Source of the DNA: Sipunculus nudus
Taxonomy: Eukaryota; Annelida; Sipuncula; Golfingiida; Sipunculidae
DNA: 64,000 nucleotides
Assembly (NCBI GenBank): GCA_026874595.1
Contig: CM049313.1
Location: 62,685,659-62,749,658 of the forward strand
Direction of reading: 5' to 3'
Of this stretch, positions 26,057-36,607 are shown in pieces. Numbering within the stretch: position 1 is the stretch's first letter; every line of letters begins with the position of its first letter. Under the pieces are notes generated by a model that was not told where the DNA came from, ran no database searches, and saw only the letters and a list, made by a program, of their open reading frames with translations. The translations under genes and the position numbers were made by a program.

Positions 26057-27016
26057 GTCAAACTTTGCCTTGGAACATGGATGTAAACTTTTGATGAATG
26101 TTTACTGAAATGAACGTGTTTTGGTTTCAAAATGATCTACAAGATGACCAAATGGAGCAAATTGACCAAACATATTCTTTGTCTTGAACATTTCTTTAAA
26201 ACCTCATGGGCGTCATTTAAGTTTACTACTGGTATTTTTAAAGCTTAAATTGATTTTTTATTTATTATTTCTAGTATCTGTTATCTTATAAATATCCGAT
26301 GAGCTATTTAAGCACATTATGTATTCATTCTCATACGGCGGTGCTTTTTTTCAAATAAAAGCCACCAATTTTTTTTTGCTTCCGGGCCTATAAGATCAAT
26401 ATTCCTATATCTTATTCCCATAACTTAGCATTACCCCTATTAATTAATTGTATGGAAAGAACTATAAGTTTTTATTGGTTGAGTTGTTTGACAACCGATG
26501 CTGCTGTCTGCTGTCAAATATATTAGGATTTGCTTGATTTTCAACCATCATTATATAATTGCATATGCATAAAATGTGTCTGGTTTGCAAATAGAAGCTG
26601 AATGTCGCATGAGCTATCTTGCCATGCAAGCATCTACGGGATAAACACGTATATTTGGCGTAAAGTAGAATTGGTATTAAATATAAAAGTTGCAGATTTT
26701 CTGTTATGCGTAACACGCTTCCTGTAATACGACTTTTAATATTTGTGCATCATTCATTCAATACAAATATTCAGGTAACGTAATTAGTCTTGGTGCGAGG
26801 ATGCAACATTTAAAGGTTATTCCATTCAAGGTTTCCAAGTTTTAACCTAAAGCTGATTTTTAGGTTTGTATCTAAATTGACCATATGGAGTCTTGTATTG
26901 AACAATTTCTTACACAACATCGAGGATTATTGATTACAATTAAGCTACAGGTGCTGTTTTATGTTTCGTTCGCAACTGAACTCATATTCTCAGAGACTAA
27001 ATATACCTGTCATTTA

Positions 27017-27021
<5 letters not shown>

Positions 27022-27075
<54 letters not shown>
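27022..27075. repeat. (AT)n microsatellite within arm A
   Basis: About 27 AT units. Arm B has no such run here and instead has about 430 bp of other sequence (62090-62515). Confidence 0.95.
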
Positions 27076-27079
<4 letters not shown>

Positions 27080-28023
27080 AAAAACAAGGAAATGGTTAAA
27101 TGTAGGTGGTGTTGCTAATTACGTTGACAATGGAAGATGTCTATGGCAGCTGGATGGATCTTGTCACTGATGGGACTCTAGTCACTCTACCATCCTAGTA
27201 ATCTTTGAATCGACAATAATCCAATTTTGGAGAGAGATTATCTATATGACTGCCTTATGGAAGCATTTTTAGCAGCAGCCATGCATATTACATTATAGTT
27301 TATTGTTAAGCTGGTCCCAAGTACAGAAAATCGCCATAATCAATTTCTTGCAATTTGTTGCTGGTTATTCATATTTTGACTCGTCTATAATTAATGATAT
27401 TTCGGTTAAGAGTATCGTATCCTTCGTAAAACACAGATAGATATTTTATCAAATGCCCTAATAACATACAACCTTGACAGTGTTTTCAATACGAAATGTC
27501 GATTAGATGAATATTGTCCAAATAAGCGGCGAAAAATTTCTGCTCTTGGTTTTTCCCAAGCAACGCAGGTTGGCAACCGCTTGGGATAATTTGTTACAAT
27601 GTAGTCTAGGAGCCAGGAGAGGTTTCAGACCTAGGTTCTCACCTCATCGCCTGGGAAAGTTTCATTGGTACCAGTTTCAGGTGAACAGGGTTTATTATGA
27701 TGGTGGATGCGAGTGCAAAAAGTAGTGCGTTTTTACAGCATACACTATTCCGGCGATAAAAATTTGTTTATGATCCGAGGATGGGGGTAGGGATAATGAA
27801 TATCTGTAACTTCTTAAGTATTTAATATATTCCAAAAAATAAAGAGTTGAATATATTTTGTGAAAGGTCAAGGTCAGAGTGGTGCGTTTTTTTCTTACAG
27901 CATGAGTTAATATATATCTACACAGTACTGGCCATGGACATGAGGTGGGATCATTTTATGTATCTCCTGAACAAAATGTTTACGTATCTCAATATAATAA
28001 TTATAATAATAATAATAATAATT

Positions 28024-28065
28024 ATAATATATATATATATATTTATATATATATATATATATTTA
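28024..28065. repeat. (AT)n / (TAA)n low-complexity run
   Basis: TAATAATAAT followed by ATATATAT runs, at the junction between arm A and RptC copy 2. Confidence 0.85.
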
Positions 28066-28079
28066 CATGAACATTTTTC

Positions 28080-29235
28080 TAAGGGGATCAGTAAAATTAT
28101 TCCAACCCGTGCCGGTGGATAGTGGCCTCAATTTATTAGATAAAAAGGCATGTTTCCAGTTTTGATTGGTTTTAAAATAGGTTTAAACAACAAATATTTC
28201 ATAGTAAACTCAGAAATGGACTCAGTTTTTAATTATAATTATAAATATTTTTTTAAATTTTCAATATATAAATATTATTCTCTGAATAACACGGGATGAT
28301 TACATTGACCGTTCCCCTTGACAAAAAGTCGGGCGGGGGGGGGGGGGGTTTACACCCCATCAACCCCCTCCCGTATTGACGCCCCTGTCGGTGGCACATG
28401 ACCGGATTCAATCCGCTTCGCTAAAAAAGGAAAACTCACTAGCGAGGCAGTTCTGTATGCACCCCTTAACACTCGCCCCAATCCCCCCACCCCTTTCAGA
28501 CCGTTCTGCTATCAGAATAAGATTAATTATGCCAAGAGTCCAAAAGTTGGGCGTAATGTTTAAGGAGCCCCCATATGTTATGTAAACATTTGCTTAAGGG
28601 AAAATATTTGGCCATTCCCGGGATTCGAAGTCCTCTCGGTTACGCACATGTTTGGGATTCTCGCAATCGTAAACGGAATCTCATGACATTTTGAGGGCAT
28701 TTTAGAAAATGGGTTCGCCAAGAATAGACTAGATCCTTGTGTAGATCCAGCACATGATCCGGATTCAGGAACATCAATTAGGAACATTGACAAACGACAG
28801 TCACTATTGTACTACACTTTTGAGCCTGGAAATACGGGTGGAATAAGTTGATGCAAACACAGTCTTGGGACAATCCACAAGAGGGACCCTTACATTGAGG
28901 AGCCTTGCAGATTTCTAGTGTTCGAATGCTAGCTTAAGTATATAGAATTCCATTTCGGTTTCGGGCCGCTATACGTGACAAGGTGGAAGCACACTCTTTC
29001 ATTCATTTATATCATGCTGTAAAAAAGTCCCAGGAACTCTGTGATTCTTTTGTGTGTCCATCCCCATTGCTGGTTCACTGCTAACGGTCGCCGTCATGTC
29101 TATCATAAGGGAAGGGGTTCCTCATCACCCCAAGTAACTCACTGTCTGGTGGACCTAACCGACCCCAGTAAATATTATAGTCGCAGATACCGATGAGCTG
29201 GTGGGCCTGTGATATCTGGTAAACTTCAGAGAACT
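28080..29235 (+). repeat. Dispersed repeat RptC, copy 2
   Basis: Collinear with 13497-14459 (shared blocks listed there), with extra sequence at about 28480-28700. It ends in GATATCTGGTAAACTTCAGAGA followed by GA-rich DNA, as copy 1 does. A G-run of about 12 lies near 28336-28348. Not coding. Confidence 0.8.
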
Positions 29236-31340
29236 TCAGGGGCGGGGGGAGGGAAGAGACAGAGAATCAGAGAGCGAAAAGGTGAAGTGGAAGAGAAACG
29301 GCGATAATAACAAAGAGAGAGAGAGAAAAAAAAAAAAGAGAGAGAGATAGTTAGCCAGCCAAACTCCAAAAAGTCCTCTAGAATTATTTTTCACGGCATC
29401 GCGAGGTAAAAAAAATTTGTGAGTGGATGCCATTGCGAAATTCAAATTTGAAGGTCATTTTGAAGGTCATCAAGGTCATTCACAAGGTATAAATTTTCGT
29501 GTGTTTTTTTTTTCCTTGTTCGGTGTAATAAAGGCCACTTTTTCATTTAAGATGTCCATAATAACAATTTGTTTGGTAACTGCAAATGAAAATTTAGTAT
29601 TGCAAACTGATAACCTTGTTATGAATAAAGCAAAATGTAGTCTGACCGTCATGTCCGTGGGTTTGTGTGTTTGTCTCTTACTCACCTCAGAGACGTATGA
29701 ATGCACAGACTTATAACTTAGTCATTTTATCATGCATGGGCCAGATTAGCAAGCTATTGTTTGCAATAGACTGTGGCAACTAGATGGGCTGGCTAATTTT
29801 GGTTTTGTTATAGATGTCAGTACGTTCCTATGTGTAAACATGTATCGACAATTTGACTGCAGTTTCTTAAACAATATTAAGTTGTTAACTCCATCAATTG
29901 CAGTGATGTAAACTTTTTATTTATTTCTTATTGTCACGAAGCAGATCAAGTCTCAAATGGACGCATCCAGCAAATATTTAATTTATGATAGTGCTAACTG
30001 GTATAAAATCATTTTTATACTGTTCACTTTCAACGAGTTTTGTTTATATTCAGAGCCTGAGAGAGAATCGTAAATAACTAGCATCTACATGCAACTATGA
30101 AGACCATAGTGCTTAGAATAGAATAATAATAAAATATCAGGACATGATGTGTATCAATAATATGATTTGTTGTTAAATATCTATGACTGATTAATCGATT
30201 GCATGCATGAATATAAGGTATATTAATGAAACCATTTAATTAATATGGAAATATGATGACAGTAATAGTGACAAATAAAAATAATTATTTGTTGATACTA
30301 CTTTTATTGTCCTCTAGAGCCATACCTTTTATTAGTTGTTAATTCAAATATATCATGTCCCAGGTTTGGTAATATACTATCCACTTTTTTTACCTTGTTT
30401 ATTAGTCGACCTATATTCTGTTTATGTTAGATTTTGTGTTTATCTGAGTGAAACAATCTTCATATATGCTGTTAAAATCTTGAGATACAAACCTTGGTGC
30501 TCTTATTTGTAGCTTTCATGACAGATCTAGAGGTGGAATACAAATTATTAACTCGGACATAAATTTTTGAAATAGTGTATTATTTTATGAAAATTTAATT
30601 AATTCTTCTCTTTAGCTGATCAAATACCTGTAGAATTAATCTTAGGGTTAGGGCGAAGGGCCGTCCGAGATGAAAGACGTTTTTTCTCGATAATTTACAT
30701 GTTCATATATAATGACACTTAGGCCAGGTAAGGTACATTATAATCACTTACATGAACGGCTAGGACCCGTCAATTACTTTAATCAATTAAATCCTTTTGC
30801 ATGCAATAATAAGCAATTATAATTAGGAAATAAAAAGCGTTTATAATTAGTCGGCTACACAGATATACGGAAGGAGGCAGATGCGAATACCTGTTCCTTA
30901 TTGTCCTCATTGTACATAGTGAGAGCTTGGCACAGTGTGATGAAGCGTATACTTTGACGAGGCTAGGATTAGTACAAAATTAATAATCTGCCGTTTAAAC
31001 TGCTCGCCAACAGATGTTATTTAGTCAGTATACATTATACAGTATATATATGCTGCCTTCTACATTAAGTTTTAGTATATGTTTTTTTTTCGTTTTTTTT
31101 TTTTCTGTGACCAAGAGATGTAAATTTTTTTCAGCTGAATGTGTGACCTATTGCTCAACAGTATTGTACAACATTCTCATGGGATGTGTTACTTTGATGT
31201 ACACCGGAATGTGAGCTGTGATGTTTTTAAGGACAATTTTATATGTGGTGTTCTACTTTGGAGTTCAACAAAATAAATGCTTTGTTGCAATTATAATTTT
31301 GCTTCGTTTGACCTTGAAACTGGCACTGAGAAAGTTATCG
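29236..31340. other. Intergenic, no gene seen
   Basis: GA/A-rich to about 29350, then TGAAGGTCA words near 29450-29485. No recognised gene. AT-rich from 29.7 to 31.0 kb. Confidence 0.4.
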
Positions 31341-31503
31341 GTCCTGATATTCGTTAATGTTTAGTCTATATGGAGTCTTCTGAGTTATATGTATATGTGT
31401 TTTGTGAAATAGAAAGAAAATTACTCACATCCTGATTATAATTATTAAAGCGAATACATTTCAACATAATTCAGACATGTACTGAAAATAATCATAACTG
31501 TCC
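31341..31503 (+). repeat. Diverged copy of the MFSD4-like 3' flank
   Basis: Aligns with 19689-19860: GTCCTGATATT, GAGT(G/C)TTCTGAGTTA, TGTGTTT(A/T)GTGA, ATCCTGATTATAATTATTAAAGC against GTCCTGAATAAAATCATTAAAGC, then TTCAGACATGTACTGAAAA(T/C)AATC. It lacks coding sequence of the transporter. It is either a dispersed repeat that also lies in the gene's 3' flank or a remnant of a gene copy. Confidence 0.65.
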
Positions 31504-31546
31504 GAGTAACAGTGCCGTAGACAGGTCTCCAGACCTTGGGGGATGG

Positions 31547-31598
<52 letters not shown>

Positions 31599-31650
31599 TA
31601 TATGTGTGTATATATATGCGTGTGTGTGTGTGGATGGGTGTTTGTGTTTG
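31547..31650. repeat. (AT)n-(GT)n compound microsatellite
   Basis: About 15 AT units followed by GT-rich repeats to about 31650. Opposed ORFs over this stretch are artefacts. Confidence 0.9.
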
Positions 31651-31879
31651 TGGGTGTTTATAGTAATAAAAAATCAAAAGTGTACATTGAAGAATGAAGG
31701 AGATATCAAGCCTTCAAGGAGAAAACTCGAAAAGACGAAAATTATTGGCCAAAGGGGATGAGTGAAAATAGCAAAATAACACAATATGCTTCGTATATTA
31801 CCTCGTGCAATTTATTAACTCTGAGTCTATCGTTCTACTTTCAGCACTAAATGAATTGTCCTGCACATTATTTCATGCA

Positions 31880-32880
31880 CTCAAAAAACAGATTGGTTGA
31901 ATCAACCAAAAAATTTGTTGACTCAAACCAATTTAATTGGTCAAAATATGTCCAAACAATTTATTGTTTAAAACAACCAATTTATTTTGGTCGTAATCAA
32001 ACAACAGGTATTGGTGAAATCAACCTATATATTGGTCAGGGCAACCAATATAGCTGATCATTTAAACCAACAAAATTGGTCAGTTTGACCAAAATAATTT
32101 GGTTATTCTCAACCAATGTACTTTGGTTGAGGTCAACCAAAACAAATTGGTTAAATCAAATAACACATTGGTCACATGAACCAATTCAAATTGGTCAGAC
32201 TAGTGGACACATTTTTGTGTGCACTGCTACTTTCAGTCCCCTTTTCAATTGTTTCATTCTTCAGATTGATTGTGAGTTTTCCTGTAAGTCTTTCTTTAGT
32301 TTCGGGTTGCTCTGGTGTGGGTTTCAAGGGAAAACACAAAGTCCGCCTGGTGGAATCGAACCTGTGACCGCTCGCATACAAGTCAGACGTTTTGCCCCTC
32401 AGCCAGTGAAGCTTGCATCTCTTGTGTCTGATTTGGAGCAGTTTCGTGTCTGATGTTAAAACTGACCAATCGGTTTGGTCAGTGTTTGACCAATCAGTTA
32501 GTAAAATAACCATTTATTTAATAAAATTAACCAATGTTTAACTCAACCAAGATAACTAGTTAAATATATGCAACCAAAGGGTCGACCAATAAAAATTGGT
32601 CAAAATGACTAATGAGTTTGGTTACAAGTTGGTTGAAATTACCAATGTGTTGGTAAAATCAACCAATATCATCTTAAACAACCAAATTGGTCATATATGT
32701 GTGCTAAAGTAACCAATATTTTGGTTATCAATTGACCAAAATATTGGTTAAACCTACATACAGTATTTTTATTCTGTTAACCAATTAAAATTGGTCAAAA
32801 CAACCAACTGGTTTGGTTAGTACTTTAACAATGCATTGGTTGAGATAAACAATATCTTGGTTAAAACAACCGTCAGAGTT
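31880..32880. repeat. Array of AACCAA...TTGGTT palindromes
   Basis: The sequence is dominated by imperfect palindromes of the form (A)ACCAA-N(3-8)-TTGGT(T/C), for example AACCAATTTAATTGGTC at about 31928 and AACCAATTAAAATTGGTC at about 32779. They recur roughly every 30-40 bp on both sides of a 250-bp non-palindromic insert (about 32210-32460). Many carry CCAAT/ATTGG. The fixed palindrome core with variable spacers is unlike an ordinary satellite. The overlapping ORFs follow from the repeat. Confidence 0.85.
32335..32425 (-). repeat. tRNA-like (SINE-type) pol III promoter relic
   Basis: On the minus strand there is a perfect A box (TGGCTGAGGGG) and a perfect B box (GGTTCGATTCC) about 40 bp apart. 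The arms do not fold: the T-stem and acceptor stem do not pair. So this is a tRNA-derived SINE head or dead tRNA copy, not a functional tRNA. It lies in the insert that splits the palindrome array. Confidence 0.6.
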
Positions 32881-32975
32881 ACAAACATGGGAAATTATCG
32901 TGAAAATATAACTTTCGTGAATCAGACGCCCCATCTACACAGGTGAACAATTGTTGCCTTATCCAGGCATTTCGT

Positions 32976-33140
32976 GAATGAGCCAAGGGAGAATTGATTA
33001 GATTTGGTGTTCATCCAGCATCCTATCCGGATTCTGGAGCGTCATCAAAGAATATTTAAATATTAATGGTCCTTTGTGCACGAATGAATATGGGAATATA
33101 GGCAAAAAATAGGTAAATGCACGGAAGGTCTAGGATCATG
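32976..33140 (+). repeat. RptC copy 3, partial
   Basis: Matches the middle of RptC: GA(A/T)TGA(C/T)TAGAT ... ATCCAGC ... ATCCGGATTC, then a GAATATGGGAATATAGG segment where copies 1 and 2 have GGAAATACGGGT, then AAATGCACGG and GGTCTAGGATCA. The flanks differ, so it is a fragment. Confidence 0.6.
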
Positions 33141-33849
33141 CGCGGCGCATTGTGGCCCGACCACCTGTTCATCGCACGGTCGAGCCGCCACCACCTACTG
33201 AGGGACGGAGTCAAGTGTGATCTCAGAGCTTTTTGAAACTTGTGATGCCATAGCATAGGCACGTATCCATTGGAATGCTTATTTTTTAGTTTATAGTGTA
33301 GCCTTCTTAGCATCTGAAGGAACAGCTGTAGATGTTTTATTTATTTTGAAAATGGAGATTGAAAATTGAGATTTTTAATGTTTCCTCATGCAACACTTCC
33401 GTGGCGGGCCTCTTTATTCATCCGCGTATTCGAAGCCAGCGTATTCGACCGAAATGTTCCGAGCGCCTAAGGAGAGTTGATGTTCCATATTGATGTTATT
33501 TCTTTTAAGGTCACGTCAGTTAACTACTGTCCGTTGTACAATTCCAAAAAGGAACTGAATGTTTTATCGTATTTCCTTTTGCAGGAAATTAAAAGATGTA
33601 AAGTATTATATTCATTGAAAGATAAAAGAATGTTTAAAGTTTGGTCAGAAGTAAGGTTTCCGAGAAATGTGACCTTTGGTTCAATAAATGTCCTTTTTGG
33701 GCACACCTTGACCAAGTCAGTTTTAGGGTCCCTGTATAATGCCGTATTAGAAATAGAATACACTCAGAAAGCGTGAATGTTCACCAGCAGATGATCTGCA
33801 AACCAAAATTAGAGCGCCTTATAAAAAAAAATAATTACTTTTATCTCCT
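33141..33849. other. Intergenic with an unrecognised 99-codon ORF
   Basis: 33477-33776 (+) is open for 99 codons and the opposite strand is open for 79. Neither resembles a family I know, and there is no splice or promoter context. Confidence 0.35.
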
Positions 33850-33850
33850 C

Positions 33851-34125
33851 TCAATGCCCGAGGGGGCGGTGGTGTAATGATTAAGGTACCAGGCTCATGA
33901 TAGAGAGGTCGTGAGTTCAAATCCAGGTCAAGGTTCCAATCTCAAGTGTGCTTCTGTCCACCCAGCAGTAGAAATGGGTACTAGTAAATACTTGGAAGGT
34001 AACCTGGGACGGACCAGCGTCCCATCCAGGAGGAGTTCCTGCTAAGTCGCATCACGCTATAGAAACCGACAAAAACTCCGGCTTGATTAGCCAGTGGGCT
34101 CGGCTGTAAAAGCCCAACATACTTC
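33851..34125 (+). mobile_element. tRNA-derived SINE with conserved central domain
   Basis: The head is tRNA-like (GGGGGCGGTGGTGTAATGAT ... B-box-like GAGTTCAAATCC). The body includes AGTAGAAATGGGTACTAGTA, CCAGCGTCCCATCCAGG(A)GGAGT, GCATCACGCTATAGAAACCG and GGCTTGATTAGCCAGTGGGC. The CGTCCCATCCAGG(N)GGAGT ... AAACCG ... CGGC(C/T)TGAT block recalls conserved-domain SINE bodies of the Deu/Nin type. I cannot confirm which. The acceptor stem cannot pair, so it is not a tRNA gene. ORFs across it are shadows. Confidence 0.7.
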
Positions 34126-34189
34126 ACCTTTTTACTATTCAATACCAACCATTTATCAATATCGCTTTGAAAAAAAAAAAACTTTGGAG

Positions 34190-34640
34190 AACAGAGGCAA
34201 ACAGAGCGAAGACCGGAAAGAAAAACTGAACATAAAACAGAAAGACAAACGGAACATAGAAGAGAAAGACAATAGGAGAACACAACATAAAGACAAACGA
34301 AGTATAGTACAGAAAGACGAAAGCAGTACACACAAAAAAGATACACCGAGAACGGAACAGAAAGGCAGTTACCGAATAGAATAGAAAGATAAACGGGGAA
34401 CATAACAGAAAGACAAACGGTAAACATAACATAATGAGCCGGGTTCACCCACCCTTAATACATGAATGAGTCGATCATGACTCTCTGACAGTGATGTAGC
34501 CGAGTCCACGCCATCCGAGTCCGAGTCCAAGTCAGAGTCCTAGAGGTAAGAGTCCAAAGCAGTACACAGAAAAAGACAAACGGAGTATAGTACAGAAAGA
34601 CATAAGCAGTACACAACAGAAAGACAAACGGTGAACAGAA
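34190..34640. repeat. AGAAAGACAAACGG minisatellite
   Basis: Purine-rich units of about 22-24 bp built on ACAGAAAGACAAACGG(G)AACATA, at 34190-34440 and again at 34560-34640. Between them lies a partial GAGTCC element starting CTCTCTGACAGTGATGTAG (34481). That phrase recurs at 34649, so a block of about 165 bp is itself duplicated. The 155- and 97-codon minus-strand ORFs are artefacts of biased composition. Confidence 0.75.
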
Positions 34641-34655
34641 CATAATGACTCTCTG

Positions 34656-35153
34656 ACAGTGATGTAGTTAAGTCCATACCATCCGAGTCCGATTGCAAGT
34701 CCGAGTCCAGGCCACTTGAGTCCGAGTCCAGGTCAGAGTCCTGGAGGTTAAAATCCAACTTTTTCGTGTCCTTGTCACTTAGAACCCGAGTCAAAGTCTA
34801 AGTCCGGGTCAAATAAAAATATCCTTAAAGAACATTTTAAAATGGAAATTTCAGATTACCATGTACATTTGTACATTATAAGTTATAGTTATAGTTCACA
34901 CATGCTTTAACTATAATAGTTAATTATATTTATAGCTCCCGATGCAGAGAAAAATTAATTAATATACTGTTATTATTTTGTATTTTTCTGTTAGTAAAGT
35001 CTTTATAATATGTGACAGTGTTTTCTTTCTATTGGACTCGAGATGGCCTCAGCCTGATTTCTCGAGTCGTTACCTCCAAGTCCGAGTCCAGGACCCTCAA
35101 GTCCAAGTCCCTAAAAGTGGACTCGTAGTCCGGATTCGAGTCCAACATCACAG
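34656..35153. mobile_element. GAGTCC-family element, copy 1
   Basis: Begins ACAGTGATGTAGTTAAGTCC and ends GGATTCGAGTCCAACATCAC, an inverted pair. Both ends are packed with GAGTCC(A/G) words. The interior carries TAGTTATAGTTCACACATGC and AGCTCCCGATGCAGAG. The reverse complement of that block appears in the copy at 47448-47975 (CTGCATCGGGAGCTT). Non-autonomous, class unknown. Confidence 0.65.
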
Positions 35154-35394
35154 CTCTCCGAGAGTTAATTTACGGTTTCATAAATGTGAATGCCATCATA
35201 TATTAAATATTTGTATCAGTGAATGTAATATACACGATATCATAATTATCAAATATAACACTGGAAATTTAAAAAGCACATATTGTATATAGTATAAGTT
35301 ATCACGATATAAAAAAACGAAATATTCCTGTTCTTGTGGTTAAACGGGGTGGCAGGTCGTCAGACAGAAAACATTGGTGGAACAATATCCTCTA

Positions 35395-35423
35395 TACAGT
35401 GAAGATTGATTATATAAATAGCC

Positions 35424-35486
<63 letters not shown>

Positions 35487-35548
35487 AATATAAAGTGGTT
35501 GTTATTTTGAGGTGGTCATTAAATTGAAGTGGTCGTAAGGCGAGGTTA
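35395..35548. mobile_element. TACAG-type MITE fragment with (TA)n inside
   Basis: Starts TACAGTGAAGATTG. It then has (TA)n at about 35429-35474, then AAAGTGGTTGTTATTTTGAG, GTGGTCATTAAATTGAAGTG and GTCGTAAGGCGAGGTT. These words match 15063-15225. The right end is eroded. Confidence 0.45.
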
Positions 35549-36440
35549 ATATATATATATAATTAAGTATACTGCAAATGCTTGTCTATCTCCTCAGGTC
35601 TTTCTCTATGTTACGCCGATGTGTCCCGAAATTTGCCGTTGTCAACCAGATTTCCTGACGTCGCCTTGATTTGTCTGATGTATCCCCTGTGTTGGCGCCA
35701 TTTCGTCTTTTGGTAACATCATTACATCAAACCGGGACAACCAGTGCTTGCAGTTTTTTTTGTTTGTTTTTTTTTTTTGGGGGGGGGGCACATTTTTTAC
35801 AGCTCGCTTATTTGTGAAGGACCTTCAGTTGGATAGACTTTGTCACAGCTGGAAAAAAATCTTATAATGTCTTAAAATGCCAACTTGTAAATTTATGCTC
35901 AAATTAACTAAACCTACTAACGCAGATTATTTCTTCATGCAGTGAGAAACCTTTGGCAGACCTAATAGGTTGTTATAGTTTTTGGGCTGATGACGTATTG
36001 CGTAATATTCAGCAATATAAAAAATGGGTAACTGTACGAGATAAGTTAATTTAATTGATTATAAATGAGAGTCAGTTAATGCTCCCCAAAGGGTCGGATT
36101 TAGCGCAGTCTCATCTGGCAACCCCCCCCCCCCCCCTTCAAACTAACTAATATCGGAAAAGGTAACATATGCGTTTAATAGCTAAAACAGTTCGATACTG
36201 CATCATGATGCTTTAAACCTACCCTAGACTGCGCCAGTGCGTCACATTTTCAAAAGGGTTTACATTAAGAAAGGGGGTGGCCCCCTTACATACCCTCCCC
36301 CCTGAACCCCCCCCCCCTACACACACACACACACACACTCACTCCCACCATTCTAAAATCCTATACCCTCCTACGCTAAAGGCTCTTCGTCAATAGTGAT
36401 GGCGTATCCTCATTAGCCATGAGCTTTGAAACGGGCGTGT
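35549..36440. other. Intergenic with homopolymer runs
   Basis: T- and G-runs at about 35755-35789, C-runs at about 36122-36137 and 36308-36317, and (CA)n at about 36318-36340. No gene. Confidence 0.5.
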
Positions 36441-36607
36441 CAATGCCGGCTTAAATTTGCAAGGCAGCACACTGTTTCTCCTGAGTGCGCCGGGCCGTTT
36501 CTGGCAGCATATTAGACGAAGCAGCCTGAAAAAAGGACAGTCTTCTCCGACTTCATGTGGCTGCGGGTACCTATTTGGTTACTGGAGAACCCATTGAGTG
36601 CCCTAAG
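36441..36607 (+). promoter_or_regulatory. Possible 5' exon ending in a strong splice donor
   Basis: A GC-richer island ends in CCTAAG|GTAAGCTTACTA, a near-consensus donor at 36608. An ATG at 36556 is open to the donor (MWLRVPIWLLENPLSAL). The next + strand gene is the GPCR, whose coding exon follows a CATTTTAG acceptor at 44795, so this could be its 5'-UTR exon about 8 kb upstream. That is speculation from splice-site strength and order only. An unrelated or chance donor is equally possible. Confidence 0.2.

Larger units (their letters stand above)
23590..27950 (+). repeat. Arm A of a large direct duplication (partner 57612-64000)
   Basis: Collinear with arm B in the same orientation over more than 4 kb. 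Examples (A / B): ATTATAAGAGAACAATATATAGCAA 23740 / 57765; GTCTTGCGGCTGGCTTATTG 24039 / 58060; CACACGTATTTATTTTTGC 24617 / 58567; GAGGACGACAAGTCTCTC 25021 / 58971; GTCTGGTTTGCAAATAGAAG 26577 / 61646; AACATACAACCTTGACAG 27463 / 62919; AGTCTAGGAGCCAG 27603 / 63056. Divergence is moderate with many indels, so the duplication is old. Small ORFs are not conserved in frame between arms, except a ~40-codon open stretch at about 24030-24140 / 58050-58165. Arm A is cut off near 27950 by an AT-rich run and RptC copy 2. Confidence 0.85.

Noticed and set aside
32335-32425. Functional tRNA gene on the minus strand
   Set aside because: A and B boxes are perfect but the acceptor and T stems do not pair, so only a tRNA-derived relic is supported.
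33851-33925. Functional tRNA gene on the plus strand
   Set aside because: The head is tRNA-like but the acceptor stem cannot form and a conserved SINE body follows.
33981-34448. 155-codon minus-strand ORF
   Set aside because: It spans the SINE and a purine-rich minisatellite; the Leu/Phe/Cys-rich translation is a composition artefact.
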